64,000 bases of DNA from Thamnaconus septentrionalis (taxonomy: Eukaryota > Chordata > Actinopteri > Tetraodontiformes > Monacanthidae): assembly GCA_009823395.1 (NCBI GenBank), contig CM020511.1, positions 18,134,001 to 18,198,000 of the forward strand, in the 5' to 3' direction. The notes below the pieces were generated by a model that saw only the letters and a program-made list of their open reading frames with translations, was not told the DNA's origin and did not search any database. Shown here one piece after another: positions 1 to 11,461 of this stretch. A program made the position numbers and the translations under genes. Position 1 is the first letter of the stretch. Each line of letters opens with the position of its first letter.

Positions 1-274
1 GTGGTTACCTCTTAGATTGCGGCGCTCACCATCTCAACCTCCCTTTCCCACCTTGAGATTTTTTGATTTTTGTTTCCTAGGAGGTTTTTGGGTTAACCAC
101 GCCCCAACTCTTTTCATTGGTCCCTGCAACGTCTCTTCTTCTTTTGTCTATCTTATCTTTTATCTTTATCTAATATAGAAATCATAAATCAGGCCACATT
201 TTACACACTGGACCTTTAATGACAGACCAGATTCTTAATTAGTTGAAGAATTCTGAGATGTATTGTACCTGCAG

Positions 275-298
275 GTGTCTTCATGGACCTGGATGAGG
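275..298 (+). CDS. pbxip1: pbxip1 micro-exon (24 bp)
   Basis: It is flanked by TGCAG and GTAGGC. It reads as two bases, then VFMDLDE, then one base, and its last G joins the GC of the next exon to make a glycine codon. The phase fit supports it, but so short an exon is less certain than the others. Confidence 0.55.
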
Positions 299-3200
299 GT
301 AGGCTGCGTTTGCTCTCACACCGCATGTATTGTGACGTCAAAGTGCATGTTTGTGTCGACCTCTGTGAAATATCACCACATTTGAAACCGGTTCTTTAAT
401 GAAGTGGTTTCTTCATGAGTAAAAGCCCCAGAGCTGAACTCAGGAACAACATGAGTTTGCATGTACAACATCTAGCCACCACTGCCTAGCAGCTGGATGG
501 CACATCACGTGGTGCTGTGGTGACTTTCACTTGCCCCTATGTTGCATGCTGGGAAATGCACCTTTTGATTAGATCGGCCACAAATATCCCTACGTGCTCA
601 TGTGTGTAGTGCTCTGCTTTACACTGCAATTTTCTCAGTTCAGTTTTCCTCATATAATCTTAGTTTTCAAAATCATGAATTTATTTATATTATGAATGTT
701 AAGTTTAGGAGCTCACTCAAATGCTCTAAAATCTTTTTTTTTTTAAAAGTAAGAATTTTAAAAATAGCCAATTGTATGATTTATTTTCCTTTTTTAAAGG
801 CAATTCTTTCTTGGACAAATGTCTGAGTAGTTTTCTTAAAACTGAAAACACTCATCCTAGGATGGAAATCGGAACTATAATTAGAACATTATCCCGCTCT
901 GTGTCTTTGCTGTGTATGAACGTGTGTGTGTACAATTCATCTGTACAATTACATGCATATGCTGACAGAGAACACAGTGTTTTAGGTTGGCGGCCTTCCT
1001 CCAGTAACGTCCGGCGCCGCATGAAGGTTTTGCTTGTCTTCTCTCAGTGTGTATTATTCACATGAACATTGAGCTCTGCATAAATTATTTGCAGGCAGTG
1101 ACTACAATACAAGGGAGCTGAGAGATTCGGAGTTACCAACAAAACAGGTCAGTCTGACGTCAGTCTCCTCCTTTTTTTTGCCTTCCCGCCTCCATTCCTG
1201 TCCACGTCCTCTGTGGTAAAACATTTACTCATTATTCTGGCAGTTTGCGTGTGCCCATCTTACGGCACGCTGTGTTCCGCCGCATGAATTTTTAGTATTT
1301 TATGCTCAGTAGACCACCCACACAGCTGGCAGCGTTAACTGCTGTCCTTCGCCGTCTGTGCTACTTCCTTCTCATCTCTCTGCTCCTCTGTCAAAGATCA
1401 TTCTGGGAAGTCTTTGAAAGACTTTGGTCCGTGTCTCTCGCTGCGTTTCCAGAACCCCTGGAATTGCACAAAACCTAAATATGGCAATAAAAAACTGGTC
1501 ATGGAAACACCTAAACTTGGAAAAACCTCTCAAATATGGCTAAAAGGTTTTTACGCTCTCATGAGGTGGTTTATCAGACGTATGGATATAGATGTACGGA
1601 GTATTTCTTAGAAGTAATCAAAGAGAGAAATATATCAACCATTCTTGACAGCAAACAACATCGAAATGCAGATTTATCGCAAAATGTTTTGTACCTCCAT
1701 CTTCCTCAAAGTGGGGTCTCGCGACAAGATTTGATGAGAATTACAGCTTATTTGCTTCACACCATTCTCTGGAAACACCTGCAAATCGCAATTGCACTTT
1801 GTCGAAATTTTAGAAATATCACTTTTATTTTGCGAGAAACTGTCATGGAAACGCAGCTTCTGTTGACAGGAGGACTGGCTCAATCTGGAGGCTCTCCCAC
1901 CAGTCGACGCAGACAACAAGGAGCTTCTGCATAAGTTAGCCAAAGGGAACGAGCAGATTTCTGTCCTGAATGCCCAGATCCAGGTGCTGCTCGGCTCATC
2001 TCACCTGTCCACTGTGCCCATCCACTGTAAACATTCACATATACGGGTCTTTCTTTTCTCACAGGATCCATTTTTCTTCTCCCAACAGGCCCAGAAAGAG
2101 GAGCTAAAAGTGGCCAAGGGACAGGCAGCGGAGGGAGTGAAAGAGCGTCTGCGGTGGGAGGAGGTGGAGAGGGAAAACAGTAGGTTGAAGAAAGAGGTGG
2201 CTTCTCTCCCTGTCCTTCACAAAGAGAATGAGAGGATGAAGAGAGAGCTGGAGTCTGTCCGGGCTCTACAGAAAGAGCTAGAAACACTGAGGGCCACTCT
2301 GACCGAGTCCAAACACCTCGAAGGTACCCATGGATGAGGGTGGAACATATAGACAGATGATAGATACTGTAGAAGGGAAAGCGCAGTCTTACTGCTTTTC
2401 TTCTTTTCCTGCTTTCCCAATTATATGGTCTTTGTTTAATCCCATTGTGGAAATGACGTTTTGTGTTTCTGTCAGCAGCCCCCGAAACTGCTCAGAGATC
2501 CACGACATCGCACTCGAGTAGCCAACCAGAGGACGGCATGCCGAGTACAGCTGATGGACAGCCAAAGACGGGGAAAAATAAAGAGGTGAAGGAGAAGAAG
2601 AAAAGGGAGGAGAGACTGAAAGAAAAGTCTGAGTGGAAGGACGGAGAGAAAAGGGAAACAAAAGATGAAGGAAAAACAGGATGGAAAAAGGAAAAACATG
2701 ATTCAGGAAAGTTTGACAAGGAGAAATACAACAGAGACAAGCAGAAGAAGAACAGCGACGAGCCAAAACAGGAGAAGGAGAAAGACTGGAAGAGAGAGAA
2801 GGCTAGCAGGGGCGACGAGGGAAAGCCCTGGAAGGACAGGGAGGGCGGCAAAGAGAGGAGGGAAAAAAATGAGAGAAAAGAATGGAATGAGGAGAAAGAC
2901 TGGAAAAAGTCGAGGCACGGGGAAGTGAGTGACGGCAAGCAGTGGCAGGGGAAGAAGAAGGAGGAGAAAAGGGACTGGGAAGTGGGGAAGGAGCATGGAG
3001 AGAAGCACAGAGGCAAGGAGGAGTGGAGGAAGAAAGGAAAAGACGGGGTCAAGGAGCAGTGGCAAACGAAAGAGGGGAAGAAAGACGGTGACCGAAGTAG
3101 GAATGGCAAAGACCATCGAAAGGAAGGCAAATGGGAGGGGGAGAAGAAGAAGAAGCCGTGGGAGGAGAGCAAAAACCCGGGTAGAGATGGGAAAGGGAAG

Positions 3201-4067
3201 GATGGAGGGGGGCCGCACGAGTGGAGGGGTGACAACGGCAAATCTGACGCCGAAGGGAAGAGGAAGGATGAAAGGAAACGGCACGAGAACAAGTGGAGGA
3301 GTCAAAAAGACAAGTCTGAGGAGGGGTGGAAGCATAAGGGGGAGGGGTGGAAGAGCAGAGGTGATGAAGAGGACAAGGAGTGGAAGAGGAAGGATAGGAA
3401 AGAGAGTGGGAAGAAGAAGGAGGAGGAAGAGCAGCAGGAGCAGCACTGGAAAAGAGGTGAAGACACAGACACAGCAGGCTCCCACAGGCACAAAAGTGAA
3501 GGGAGGTCTAGCCACGGACACCAGGGGGCGCATCTGTGGGGCGAGCGGAAGCCCGCTCACACACACCGGCGGCGGCCCTCCCCGGGCCAGCCGGAGTACT
3601 GGGACCTCCAGCGCAGCCGCCTGCAGCACAACCCCCGAGCGCCCCAGTGCGGCTCGGCGGAGGCCTGCGCCCGGGCCGAGGGCCTGCGCCCCGTCACCGC
3701 GTCCGAGTTCCACGCCGTCCTCCAGGCCTACCTGGCCCGGGCTGGGGAGCTGGGGGCGGACGCCGCGGCGGCGGCGCAGCTCAGCGGGCTGACGGCCGAG
3801 TTCTTCACCGCGGAGGAGGAGGACGGCGGCGGCGGCGGCGGCATGTTCGCGCACGACCGCGTCGACTTCCGGGACTTCGCTGAGGACGTGAGTGACGTCC
3901 TGGAGGACCTGGTGGAGGAGGGAGGGGCCGGCGAGGAGGACGGAGAGAGCAGCGCCCTGGAAGACGAGATGGAGGAGTTCCAGAGGGAGGTGGTGACAAG
4001 GTTCTCGCTGCCCGGTGCCGGCGAGGGAGCGCAGTGGGGAAAGGGGAGCGGCCGGGGACGTGCCTGA
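275..4067 (+). CDS. pbxip1: pbxip1 (PBX homeobox interacting protein 1 / HPIP), 3' part of gene
   Basis: PBXIP1 (HPIP) is an adaptor known to bind PBX homeodomain proteins, oestrogen receptors and microtubules. Five exons are readable: 275-298, 1095-1147, 1870-1983, 2089-2323 and 2479-4067. Their phases join without a break into about 670 residues and a TGA stop at 4065-4067. The third exon carries the family heptads (KLAKGNEQISVLNAQIQ) and runs directly into AQKEEL, as in human PBXIP1. A leucine/glutamate coiled coil follows, then a long Lys/Glu/Trp-rich region. The conserved C-terminal domain comes last, with the motifs YWDLQRSRL, ECARxEGL-like ACARAEGLRP, a tyrosine-leucine helix and FAHDRVDFRDFAEDVSDVLE. 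Human PBXIP1 is 731 residues; the N-terminus and transmembrane-like segment should lie before position 1. The paralogue (a or b) cannot be decided here. Confidence 0.9.
1095..1147 (+). CDS. pbxip1: pbxip1 exon (53 bp)
   Basis: The acceptor is TTTGCAG and the donor GTCAGT. It encodes SDYNTRELRDSELPTKQ after the split glycine and ends in phase 0, matching the phase-0 start of the exon at 1870. Confidence 0.65.
1440..1857 (+). mobile_element. DNA-transposon derived element, copy 1, in pbxip1 intron
   Basis: The ends are inverted repeats: GCTGCGTTTCC at the left, and TCATGGAAACGCAGC at the right, which reads GCTGCGTTTCCATGA in reverse. The interior matches the element at 58265-58824 in opposite orientation over nearly its whole length. 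It includes a remnant of a Myb/SANT-like reading frame (TEYFLEVIKERN, ILDSKQHRNADL). Such domains accompany PIF/Harbinger- and ISL2EU-type elements, but the family is not proven and no target-site duplication was identified. Confidence 0.75.
1870..1983 (+). CDS. pbxip1: pbxip1 coiled-coil exon
   Basis: Its 38 codons begin EDWLNLEALPPVDADNKELL and end in the family signature LAKGNEQISVLNAQIQ. The donor GTGCTG is weak, yet the join to AQKEELK at 2089 reproduces the order seen in human PBXIP1. A transposon copy ends only 12 bp upstream of this exon. Confidence 0.85.
2089..2323 (+). CDS. pbxip1: pbxip1 coiled-coil exon
   Basis: This 235-bp exon begins AQKEELKVAKGQAAEG and holds continuous heptads of Leu, Glu and Lys. 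The acceptor is CCCAACAG and the donor GTACCC. It ends in phase 1. Confidence 0.85.
2479..4067 (+). CDS. pbxip1: pbxip1 terminal exon: charged W-rich region and conserved C-terminal domain
   Basis: About 529 codons to the stop. The first two thirds (about 2580-3480) are a low-complexity Lys/Glu/Arg/Gly region with a tryptophan every 8-20 residues; human PBXIP1 has a similar but shorter stretch. From about 3590 the globular C-terminal domain follows, GC-rich in third positions. An Ala/Gly/Glu run at 3765-3840 sits inside that domain. The acceptor is a CAGCAG tandem, so the exon may start at 2476 or 2479, adding or dropping one alanine. Confidence 0.9.
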
Positions 4068-4310
4068 GAGGAGGGAGGCAGTGGTGTAGACTAGTTTTTT
4101 CAGTGGGTACACTGATTTTTACCTCCCTCCAGCCTTCAAAACAACAACCACATATAAATGAGATCCTGAAGTACTGATTGTGTATTGTCTAAATGTATAA
4201 GTATTGTAAGCAACACATGATACAGTATATTGCAGTCATTTACAGCTGGACTTTAATTAACTATCGAACAGCAGTCACAAGACAAATTTATTTCAATAGA
4301 AATAAAATAA
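4068..4310 (+). other. pbxip1: pbxip1 3' UTR (probable)
   Basis: This is non-coding AT-rich sequence after the stop. The first AATAAA lies near 4302 (GAAATAAAAT), giving a minimum UTR of about 240 bases; later candidates near 5481 and 5911 would make it longer. Confidence 0.4.
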
Positions 4311-7300
4311 TTAATTATAATCAACACACTTAAAAGAAGTAAATATTCAGCAATCAAGTGCAAAAAGTGGTGCAAACACACAAATGCATTCTCTGAAGCG
4401 GCACTAAAGCAATGGCAACAGATCAAGACATAAAACATCCTTTAATCCCATTTTCAAAGTCAACTAATACGTATCTTTGCGCATTTTCTTAGTGGTTGTA
4501 TGGTAATTCTGACCTTTTCTGGTGGTTATCCAGCGTATCCCTGCCTATCACGTAGACTACACCACTGGAGGGATGGATGGAGGGATGGATGGATGGATGG
4601 ATGGATGTGTCAGCAGCTGCTCAGAACGCTCACAGTGAACGAGGGCTTATTCAAAGGGAACACTCCCACATGCACGCATTCAGCATCAGCCTGTCACGCA
4701 AATACAGCCACTTATTTTACCTCCTCAAACTACGGAGGAAGTAGTGCAGCTTCTTTTTTTGTTGTTGTCAAAGTGTACTTTTTCTTTTACTGTGGCACAT
4801 ACATACGCAGGGGGAGACGGAACCTGCTGGTTATAGTTGTGTATTGCCGTCCCTTGATGTCACCCAGGAATAGAGGCCTCCCAGTCGGCATCACAAGCAA
4901 ACCATCCTCTGCAAACAGCGTTGTGCACTGACCTGCAGTCCACTCGTTCTCACGCCAGGTTCCACAGGACTCCTGTTAAGCTGCTTCATGTCGAGTCTTA
5001 ATTGCAGAGCATTTTTAGCTTGTTAGTGGATTGTTTTGTATTTTTATTAAAGATTGAAGTGACGTGACCTCTGAAATAACGTTTAACGTGACGGTAGCAC
5101 AGACTTTTTCTAACGGAAAGATGCTTTTCCTTTGAAAGTTTTGTACATATTGCATTAAATGTGTTGGGCTATGGTGAAATTCATTAATTAACTTATTTCG
5201 TCGAGGTTGCCATATCAATAGGAAGAGCCACTGTGTGACACACAATACGATGACATGTTGAGCATGTATGTTTACTTTGGGGTTCAGAACGCGCCGTTGT
5301 GCACTAAAATGTCTTAGTTTGTGTTTTATTATTATTGTAGCGATTTGTTTTATTAAACAGTTCAGTCATGGCCTCGCCGTGAGCTGTGTGTGTAAGGCTG
5401 TTGATGCAGGAGCGCATGTACTGTGTGTCAGCATAGATCTTTTGCATTGTTAAGGACGCTCACAACGCTCTTGTCATTGTCCTAATAATAAATATGCTGC
5501 ACACCTGTGATGGAAAAAATGTTTTTGTCTTTTTATGACCTAGTTTTTTGTCAATATTATTCTTCTTCCATGAATTCTGGTTCCTGCTCTCATTTCTTTT
5601 AATATTGTCTCTATCTACACTGATAGGGCAAAAAAAAAAAAAAAAAAAAATGTTTACAACAAACTTTTTTAAGCTTTCATTTGATGTTTTTTTTTTTTTT
5701 TTCATTGGGGACCGCTAGCCAGTTTAAATATTAGAACTTAGACAAATACTGAATATCTATAGGTGATTTAAAAGAAATACCAGTGGTTGCCCACATACGG
5801 AAAGAGTTCATATTTTGGCAGTCACTACAGAGCATGGCATTCAACTTTCATTCCTCACTATAACTTGATGCTGCTGCATTCTAACTTTAGAATGTTACAG
5901 TAACCACAAAAAATAAAGTCTGTGTTGTTGTGCCAATGCAGTTGCTAAAACAGGTCGTTGGTGATTGTTCGCTTACCTGAGAGCCAAGCAATGATTTAAA
6001 GGTTCACAAATTTACAAGTTTTTACAAAAGAGAGAGCAAAAAAAAGAATGTCTGTGCACTCACATTCATACAGACTTTCATTATAATCTGAAGAATGTTT
6101 TGAAGCATAGTCAAGGCAATCTTTTGGAACAAAGGCAGAATCTAGGTTGAAGAAGTCTATCATAATACGACTAGCAGCTATTCTTGACCCCGACCCTTGA
6201 GAAAACAGCACTTGCAATGTTCAGTCAGGACCAAGGCAATGGGAGAACATAGCGTAATTTGAAATACTGTATTGCATTTTGGCTTTGTACTTGAAGCTCC
6301 ATTGATTCTTTTGAGAAAGTTGTCTATACCCATTGTAATATGTTTGACCTAAGCCATTAAAGAGGATTCATCCAGGTATCTGCGATCCCTGTAGGACACT
6401 GGTGACACTTGAAGTGGTCCACGTCATGACGACAGGTCAGTACTGTTTGGGAAACATTGTGTACTTGTATGTATAGATAAAAGATTGGGTGCAAATGTGT
6501 AAAGAGAAACTACAGCCATTGATTCGTACATTTATTGTGTTCCTACATGTACCAGATCAGGTGAGTCGATAAGATTTGTGTCACCACATTAACTTTACAA
6601 TCTATTTTATTTTCGCTTTTGTCTTTTTGCATGCAAAATTTAGAGTTTCATCAAATAACATTTTCCCTTTTTATCTCTCCTGATAAGGCCAGATCTCCCC
6701 GGCGTGCCTCTTGACACAATACAATTCTTTGTGTAGTTTCTCTGCTGTCACTGGGTGTGTTTCATAGCTCAAGTCTTAGTCTCACACATGATAAGGAATG
6801 GATGATTGTTGTTACATTTCTGGGATAACATGGGACACATGGTGTTTGCTGCAGAAACAAAAGAAATGCACGTGCATCAAGTATTTCCAGCATTTTCTCT
6901 CGTTCCTTCAGTCGATCTGTTCCGGGACAACCAGGGAAGAGGGTTTTTAAAGTTTGCTCAAAACCACTTTGTCAGCTCGGTTTCTTCTGAGCTGATTCAT
7001 ACAGAAATATGTTTCAGCTGGTGACCACACAAGCTCCTTTGCCACATGTAATTAACTGTTAGTCATACTTTTCTTTAGAGGCCACCATTTCCTTTTGCAC
7101 TGGATGTCTTGAGTGCATTCGTTCCTGCTGCACTTTTTGATGGTGAAAAATACATTTTTCAGGATATTTTCTGACCACTATCCATCATCTTTAGAGGAAA
7201 TCAGCAGTTATGTCTACTGATGGGACAGGAAATGACATTTAACATCTCAGTGTCTCTTTTTTTCATTAAAAAAAATAAACAAATCAAGACTGGCTGGCCT

Positions 7301-8055
7301 TTGCAAGACTCTTCTTCTGGTCGTCATCTCCCAAAGAACAATGGGGCAAAAGTTACAGTTCCTTTGGGCCAACATACAAAAAAACGGAAGCTTTTTTCCA
7401 AGTGTGGAAAATTCCATGTGGCTTTGCTTGCCCATTCGGCTGAAATAATCAGATTGACCACTAGATGGCGACAGAGTCAGGGTCGCCTGCGCTGACGCAG
7501 CGTGATAAATGAAACTTATGTACGTGCCAATGACTCTGACACCTGCAGAAATGTGGTTAGCCTCTCAGCTGTTGACCGCATGATCTTGCTGGAGTTGATG
7601 GACAGCACAGCTTACTGGGGTTCTGTTGCCAGCTGATTCACCCGATAGGATCCTGAGATACTCTGCCGCAGCTCTGTCACTCTTACAAGTCTGAGTTACA
7701 CAGGCTGAGGAAGCAGCCAAACGGGAAACACCCTAAAGTCTGATTTCACTTCAGGATGCTATGTTTTGTTCTCATCACCTTGCATTTCTTTTCATTCCAT
7801 CCCTGTTGCCACCGACTGCCAAGGAATAGTGTTCAAATATAGTTAATCAGCCAGTCTGAACCGTGTAAGTGTTAAAACTTACACTTAAACCCTTCTGACC
7901 ACACTGACTCTCACAGCTGCTTGTGCCCACAGGTTTGTGTTTTTGTGACTGTCTTTCGCATCATCGTCTAAAGAAAATGGTTTCGTCACTTCTAAGCCAC
8001 TTAACTCACTTACATTCTTGGACTCCAGGATTTATCAGGACAGTTTATGCAAAAA
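4311..8055. other. intergenic, no gene seen
   Basis: AT-rich sequence with an ATGG tetranucleotide run near 4572-4605, an A run at 5631-5650 and a T run at 5689-5702. I see no splice-linked coding series or RNA gene. A CTCF-like word occurs at 7458-7470. Confidence 0.6.
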
Positions 8056-8210
8056 TAACAACGTCACATTCATTCATTCATCTTCTATACCCGCTTATTC
8101 CTGTTCAGGGTCACGGGGGTCTGCTGGAGCCTATCCCAGCTGTCTTAGGGCGAAGGCAGGGTGACACCCTGGACAAGTCGCCAGTTCATCGCAGGGCCTA
8201 ACAACGTCAC
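8056..8210 (-). mobile_element. 5'-truncated tRNA-derived SINE with target-site duplication
   Basis: A body at 8068-8198 is bracketed by perfect 12-bp direct repeats, TAACAACGTCAC at 8056-8067 and 8199-8210. The body matches the tail half of the fuller SINE at 52237-52595, including the ATTC repeat at the 3' end of the minus-strand element. The tRNA-like head is missing, as expected from incomplete reverse transcription. Confidence 0.85.
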
Positions 8211-8429
8211 TTTATTTTTAAACATGTTCTTGTTCATCACGGTCCTGTGGTTTTTCGCCTCTTTAAGGGTCTCTTTCCGGTGAAAAAAAAACAAACCTAA
8301 CCATTCGTCACACTTTTTGTGCGGTGAAGGGGTTGAGTTATCGCACCAGTGGCATGCGGTTAACAGGTGGTTCCCAATTTCTTTTCAGCTTACTTCAAAC
8401 ATAAACACAAAACACACTTAATAATAATT

Positions 8430-8717
8430 TTAAAAATATATAATAATTATGGTCTTAACTTTACTTATAATAATAATAAATGAAGTCCATGCGCCGCCCC
8501 TTCTGAACAAAAGCATCAATAACTTGACCATAGAAGTTGTCCTTGCCGTCCTCCAGTTTAAAAGTATTTTTGTCTCAATGGTCACCGCCAGGGAAGAAAG
8601 TCGTCCTTGTTCAGTCCTGTTTAAAATGTATGTCTCGAGTGCTTTCAGTGCTGAGAATGACCGCTCCACCGATGCTGTAGTTATACGTGATAGTTGGTAT
8701 GCACGTATTCGGTACAA
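8430..8717 (-). pseudogene. hAT transposase C-terminal remnant
   Basis: Read on the minus strand this holds the dimerisation motif of hAT-superfamily transposases: ITTASVERSFSALKALETYI, then RLSSLAVTIET. The rest of a transposase (BED finger, RNase-H-like core) is not visible nearby, so this is a dead fragment. hAT transposases cut and paste elements with 8-bp target duplications. Confidence 0.75.
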
Positions 8718-9239
8718 GCAGGTGTTGAATCAGTACACTTTTTTTATTTATTTTTTTTTTTAACTCAAGTATCTGTACTTTGACCGAAGTGCAGAACGTG
8801 AATTCTTTAGCCACCTCAACACACAAGTGAGTGAAGTTTCAGGGTGTGGTTGGGAATAAATCTCTCTGTTGGGAAAGCTTTGAACACACGCGCACCTACT
8901 AGACGGGAGCGCGTGCTCGCGCAAACACGTTGCCAAAGAGTGCGCCATCAAAGTAATCAGGAAAAAAAAAAGAGAAAAAAAACCTGTGCAAACTTTTGAA
9001 AACGTTTCTTTCTTACAAACACACTCGGTTCCCTGAACTGCTGCGATGTTTGTTTATGGAGGAAAAAAAACGTTGAGAGGCAGAGAGAGAGCGAGAGAAA
9101 AGCAGAGGGGGCAGCTCGAGCTGCGCCTTTCCCCATTCCTCCTCCTCCTCCTCCTTCCCCGCAAGCACACGCCCTATGACGATGAAAAAAAAAAAAAAAA
9201 AAAAGGTTGGCTAGAGTGAGTTAAATCACGGAAAAGATA

Positions 9240-9335
9240 TGCGCTAGAGACCCATCCAGACCAAGACACCAGCGGAGGACCTGCGAGGAAGAAGAGCGCC
9301 ACTTTCTACCCTTTAACTTCGTTTTTGCGTGACCG
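9240..9335 (+). promoter_or_regulatory. possible non-coding first exon/promoter of the first S100 gene
   Basis: A GC-richer block ending in ACCG followed by GTGAGT (donor at 9336) lies about 5.3 kb before the first S100 coding exon. S100 genes normally have a non-coding exon 1. No TATA box or other link ties it to that gene; it could equally be another transcript. Confidence 0.3.
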
Positions 9336-10012
9336 GTGAGTCTGCGGCTCCTCTCGGTTCGTTTCCGCCGCATCACGGATATTTGCTGTGTGCTTATCAT
9401 GCTCCCTCCCTCTCTCCCTCCCTCCCTCTCCTATGATTAGTTTCGCTCATTTTCCCCACTTTGTCATAAATGTTGCATCTCCCTTGTCGCTCCCCGTGCT
9501 CGGTGAGTGTGAGGATCAAGTTCCCCTGGTCGGGAACCGAGCTCCCGGGTGCCTTTACATTCCCGCAGAAACGCGAGTCAGCAGTGGCGTTTACTTATTC
9601 ATCGGGCTGCTGTTCGTCAGTCTCCCTCGCCTCTGGCCGCCCTACAAATTGTCAGGATTAGTGTACCGGCGCGGGGGGGGGGCTTTTCAATGACCGCCAA
9701 TGCGGGCAAGCCCCCACAGGATTCTCCGGCGCTGTTGGTCAGCAGCCGCGCTGTCAGATTGGAGCTCCTGACGGCTCTGAATTATTCACATCACGATAAA
9801 GAAGAATAAGAAGGAAGGCAGAGAGGCTCTATGTGTTCTTGATGACAGGTGACGGGCGGGCACCTGGTGAGGGTGAGTCGGCCACGCCCAGCTGATTGGT
9901 CAGCGGCGGAGAGGTGAGGTGAGGGGCGGGGCGAGGCGAGGCAGTGAGGTTAATCAACGCTCATCGTGGCCGGGTGTGCGGTTTGTGGTCCACCTTCGTC
10001 GCCGTCACTCGT

Positions 10013-10653
10013 CTGTTGACTCGTGATGGGAATTCCAGCTCTTTTCAGAGAACCGGTTCTTTTGGCTCGGCTTACTAAAAAAAGAGTCGGTTCTTTTGGC
10101 TTCCTAGCGACTCTTGTTGCTTGTATTATTTTAATACCAAATTATGTGCAAAAATGAATGATTAATGACGATAATTGATCTCAAAATATTAAATGTGTAT
10201 TGTGTATACACTCAACATGGAACATAGCGCTGTAAAAAACAAATATAAAATACGAAAACAAACACACACCCCAATACAACTATGTACAAGTGAGAACACA
10301 TCAATGAAACATCACAACAAGATGAAAAGGAAAATTAGGAAAGGAAACAAAAAGCAGCATTCAGCTAAAAGTTTTCAGTTCATGAATGTGTGTGTGTGTG
10401 TTATATTAAGGTATTTATTATTTGGTTTGTTCCGTTTCTAATATTCTGTTTTTTTTCTCTATTGCACAAAATCGCCACTAAAACACATTCTAAATCGCCA
10501 CCAACTATGCAACTGGATGTGGATTGACACATTTTCCAGTCTCGTCTCCCAATAAAATCCCAAACAAACAAACGGCTTCCAGGAGCCCTGCTCTCTCCGT
10601 TCATTTCAAAGAGCTGGCTCTTCGAACTGGTTCGACCCATCACTACTGTTGAG
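10013..10653. mobile_element. non-autonomous hAT element
   Basis: The element at 10021-10645 starts TCGTGATGGG and ends CCCATCACTA, inverted repeats with one mismatch. The flanks CTGTTGAC (10013-10020) and CTGTTGAG (10646-10653) match at 7 of 8 positions, the duplication length typical of hAT. The inside carries subterminal copies of GGTTCTTTTGGCT and no transposase. Confidence 0.8.
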
Positions 10654-10904
10654 GACACACGTTTGTGCGTAGCGCCTGGCTGTGGGTGACCCAACATGAC
10701 CCCGCTGTCTGAGACCGGCTCGTACACGTCGAGCCTGGAGCTTTTGGGTGGTTGCCTCACTGCATGTCTCACCGTCCCAGCAGGGGCGTAGCTATCGAAG
10801 GTGTTGGCTCTGGGAAAACTAGTCTAATTCACAAGTACAGCTTGCCAGATAGCTGTGAGTGTGAGTGCGCACGTCTTTTCTGTGTGTGGCCCCTGCTCAC
10901 ATGA

Positions 10905-11461
10905 ACTCAGCAGTGGCAAAGGTATTCACATTCTAAAAGTAACTAACAGTAACTAAAAGTAGAGATACTTGTGTAAAAAAAAAAAATACTATGGTAATAG
11001 TACAGATTCACACCTTTACTCAAGTAAAAGTATAAGGTACAGGTTCTGAAATGTACTTACTCAAACAATACCTTTGTTGCTAAATACATGTTTACACTTA
11101 CACTGAATAACAATATTTGATATTATTTTCTATGTTTTATTTTTGCCTGCACTAGAAATGTACTGAACACAGAACTGAAGCAGAGGTACTCTAAAATTTG
11201 ATCCAGTTCTATATTGAACTATACAACAGCACTGTTTATAAAGCTCTGCTTCAAGCAACAGCAACTATAATAATTGATAATAAATTATTTTGAAAAGAAT
11301 TTGGATCTTTGAAATACTTTCAAACACAAAGGTAACAAGCATATTTTTCGAATGTAAGGTGTACAAAACACAGATAAGTAGGGAGTAAAAGTAAAAAGTT
11401 GTCAGAAAGAGAAATACTTAGGTACAGATACCTGAAAATACTTTGTTATTTCTCACCTCTG
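10905..11461. repeat. MITE-like repeat rich in AAGTA words
   Basis: Both ends carry the motifs typical of a dispersed teleost element: TAAAAGTAACTAACAGTAAC at the left, and GTACAGATACCTGAAAATAC at the right. The interior at 11281-11368 recurs at 12078-12162. Limits are approximate and no clear target duplication was found. Confidence 0.5.
11281..11368 (+). repeat. local duplicate, copy A
   Basis: About 85 bp nearly identical to 12078-12162, sharing ATTATTTTGAAAAGAATTTG and the run through ATATTTTTCGAATGTAAG. It is in the same orientation about 0.8 kb apart. Confidence 0.85.

Noticed and set aside
1536..1934. 132-codon plus-strand frame read as a gene
   Set aside because: It joins a decayed transposon frame to the pbxip1 exon in the wrong frame.
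2492..3292. 266-codon minus-strand frame rich in Ser/Phe/Leu
   Set aside because: The same antisense effect of the Lys/Glu-coding sequence.
2703..4112. 469-codon open frame on the minus strand, Leu/Pro-rich
   Set aside because: It is the antisense of the purine-rich pbxip1 exon; the purine bias removes stop codons from the complement. There is no family pattern.
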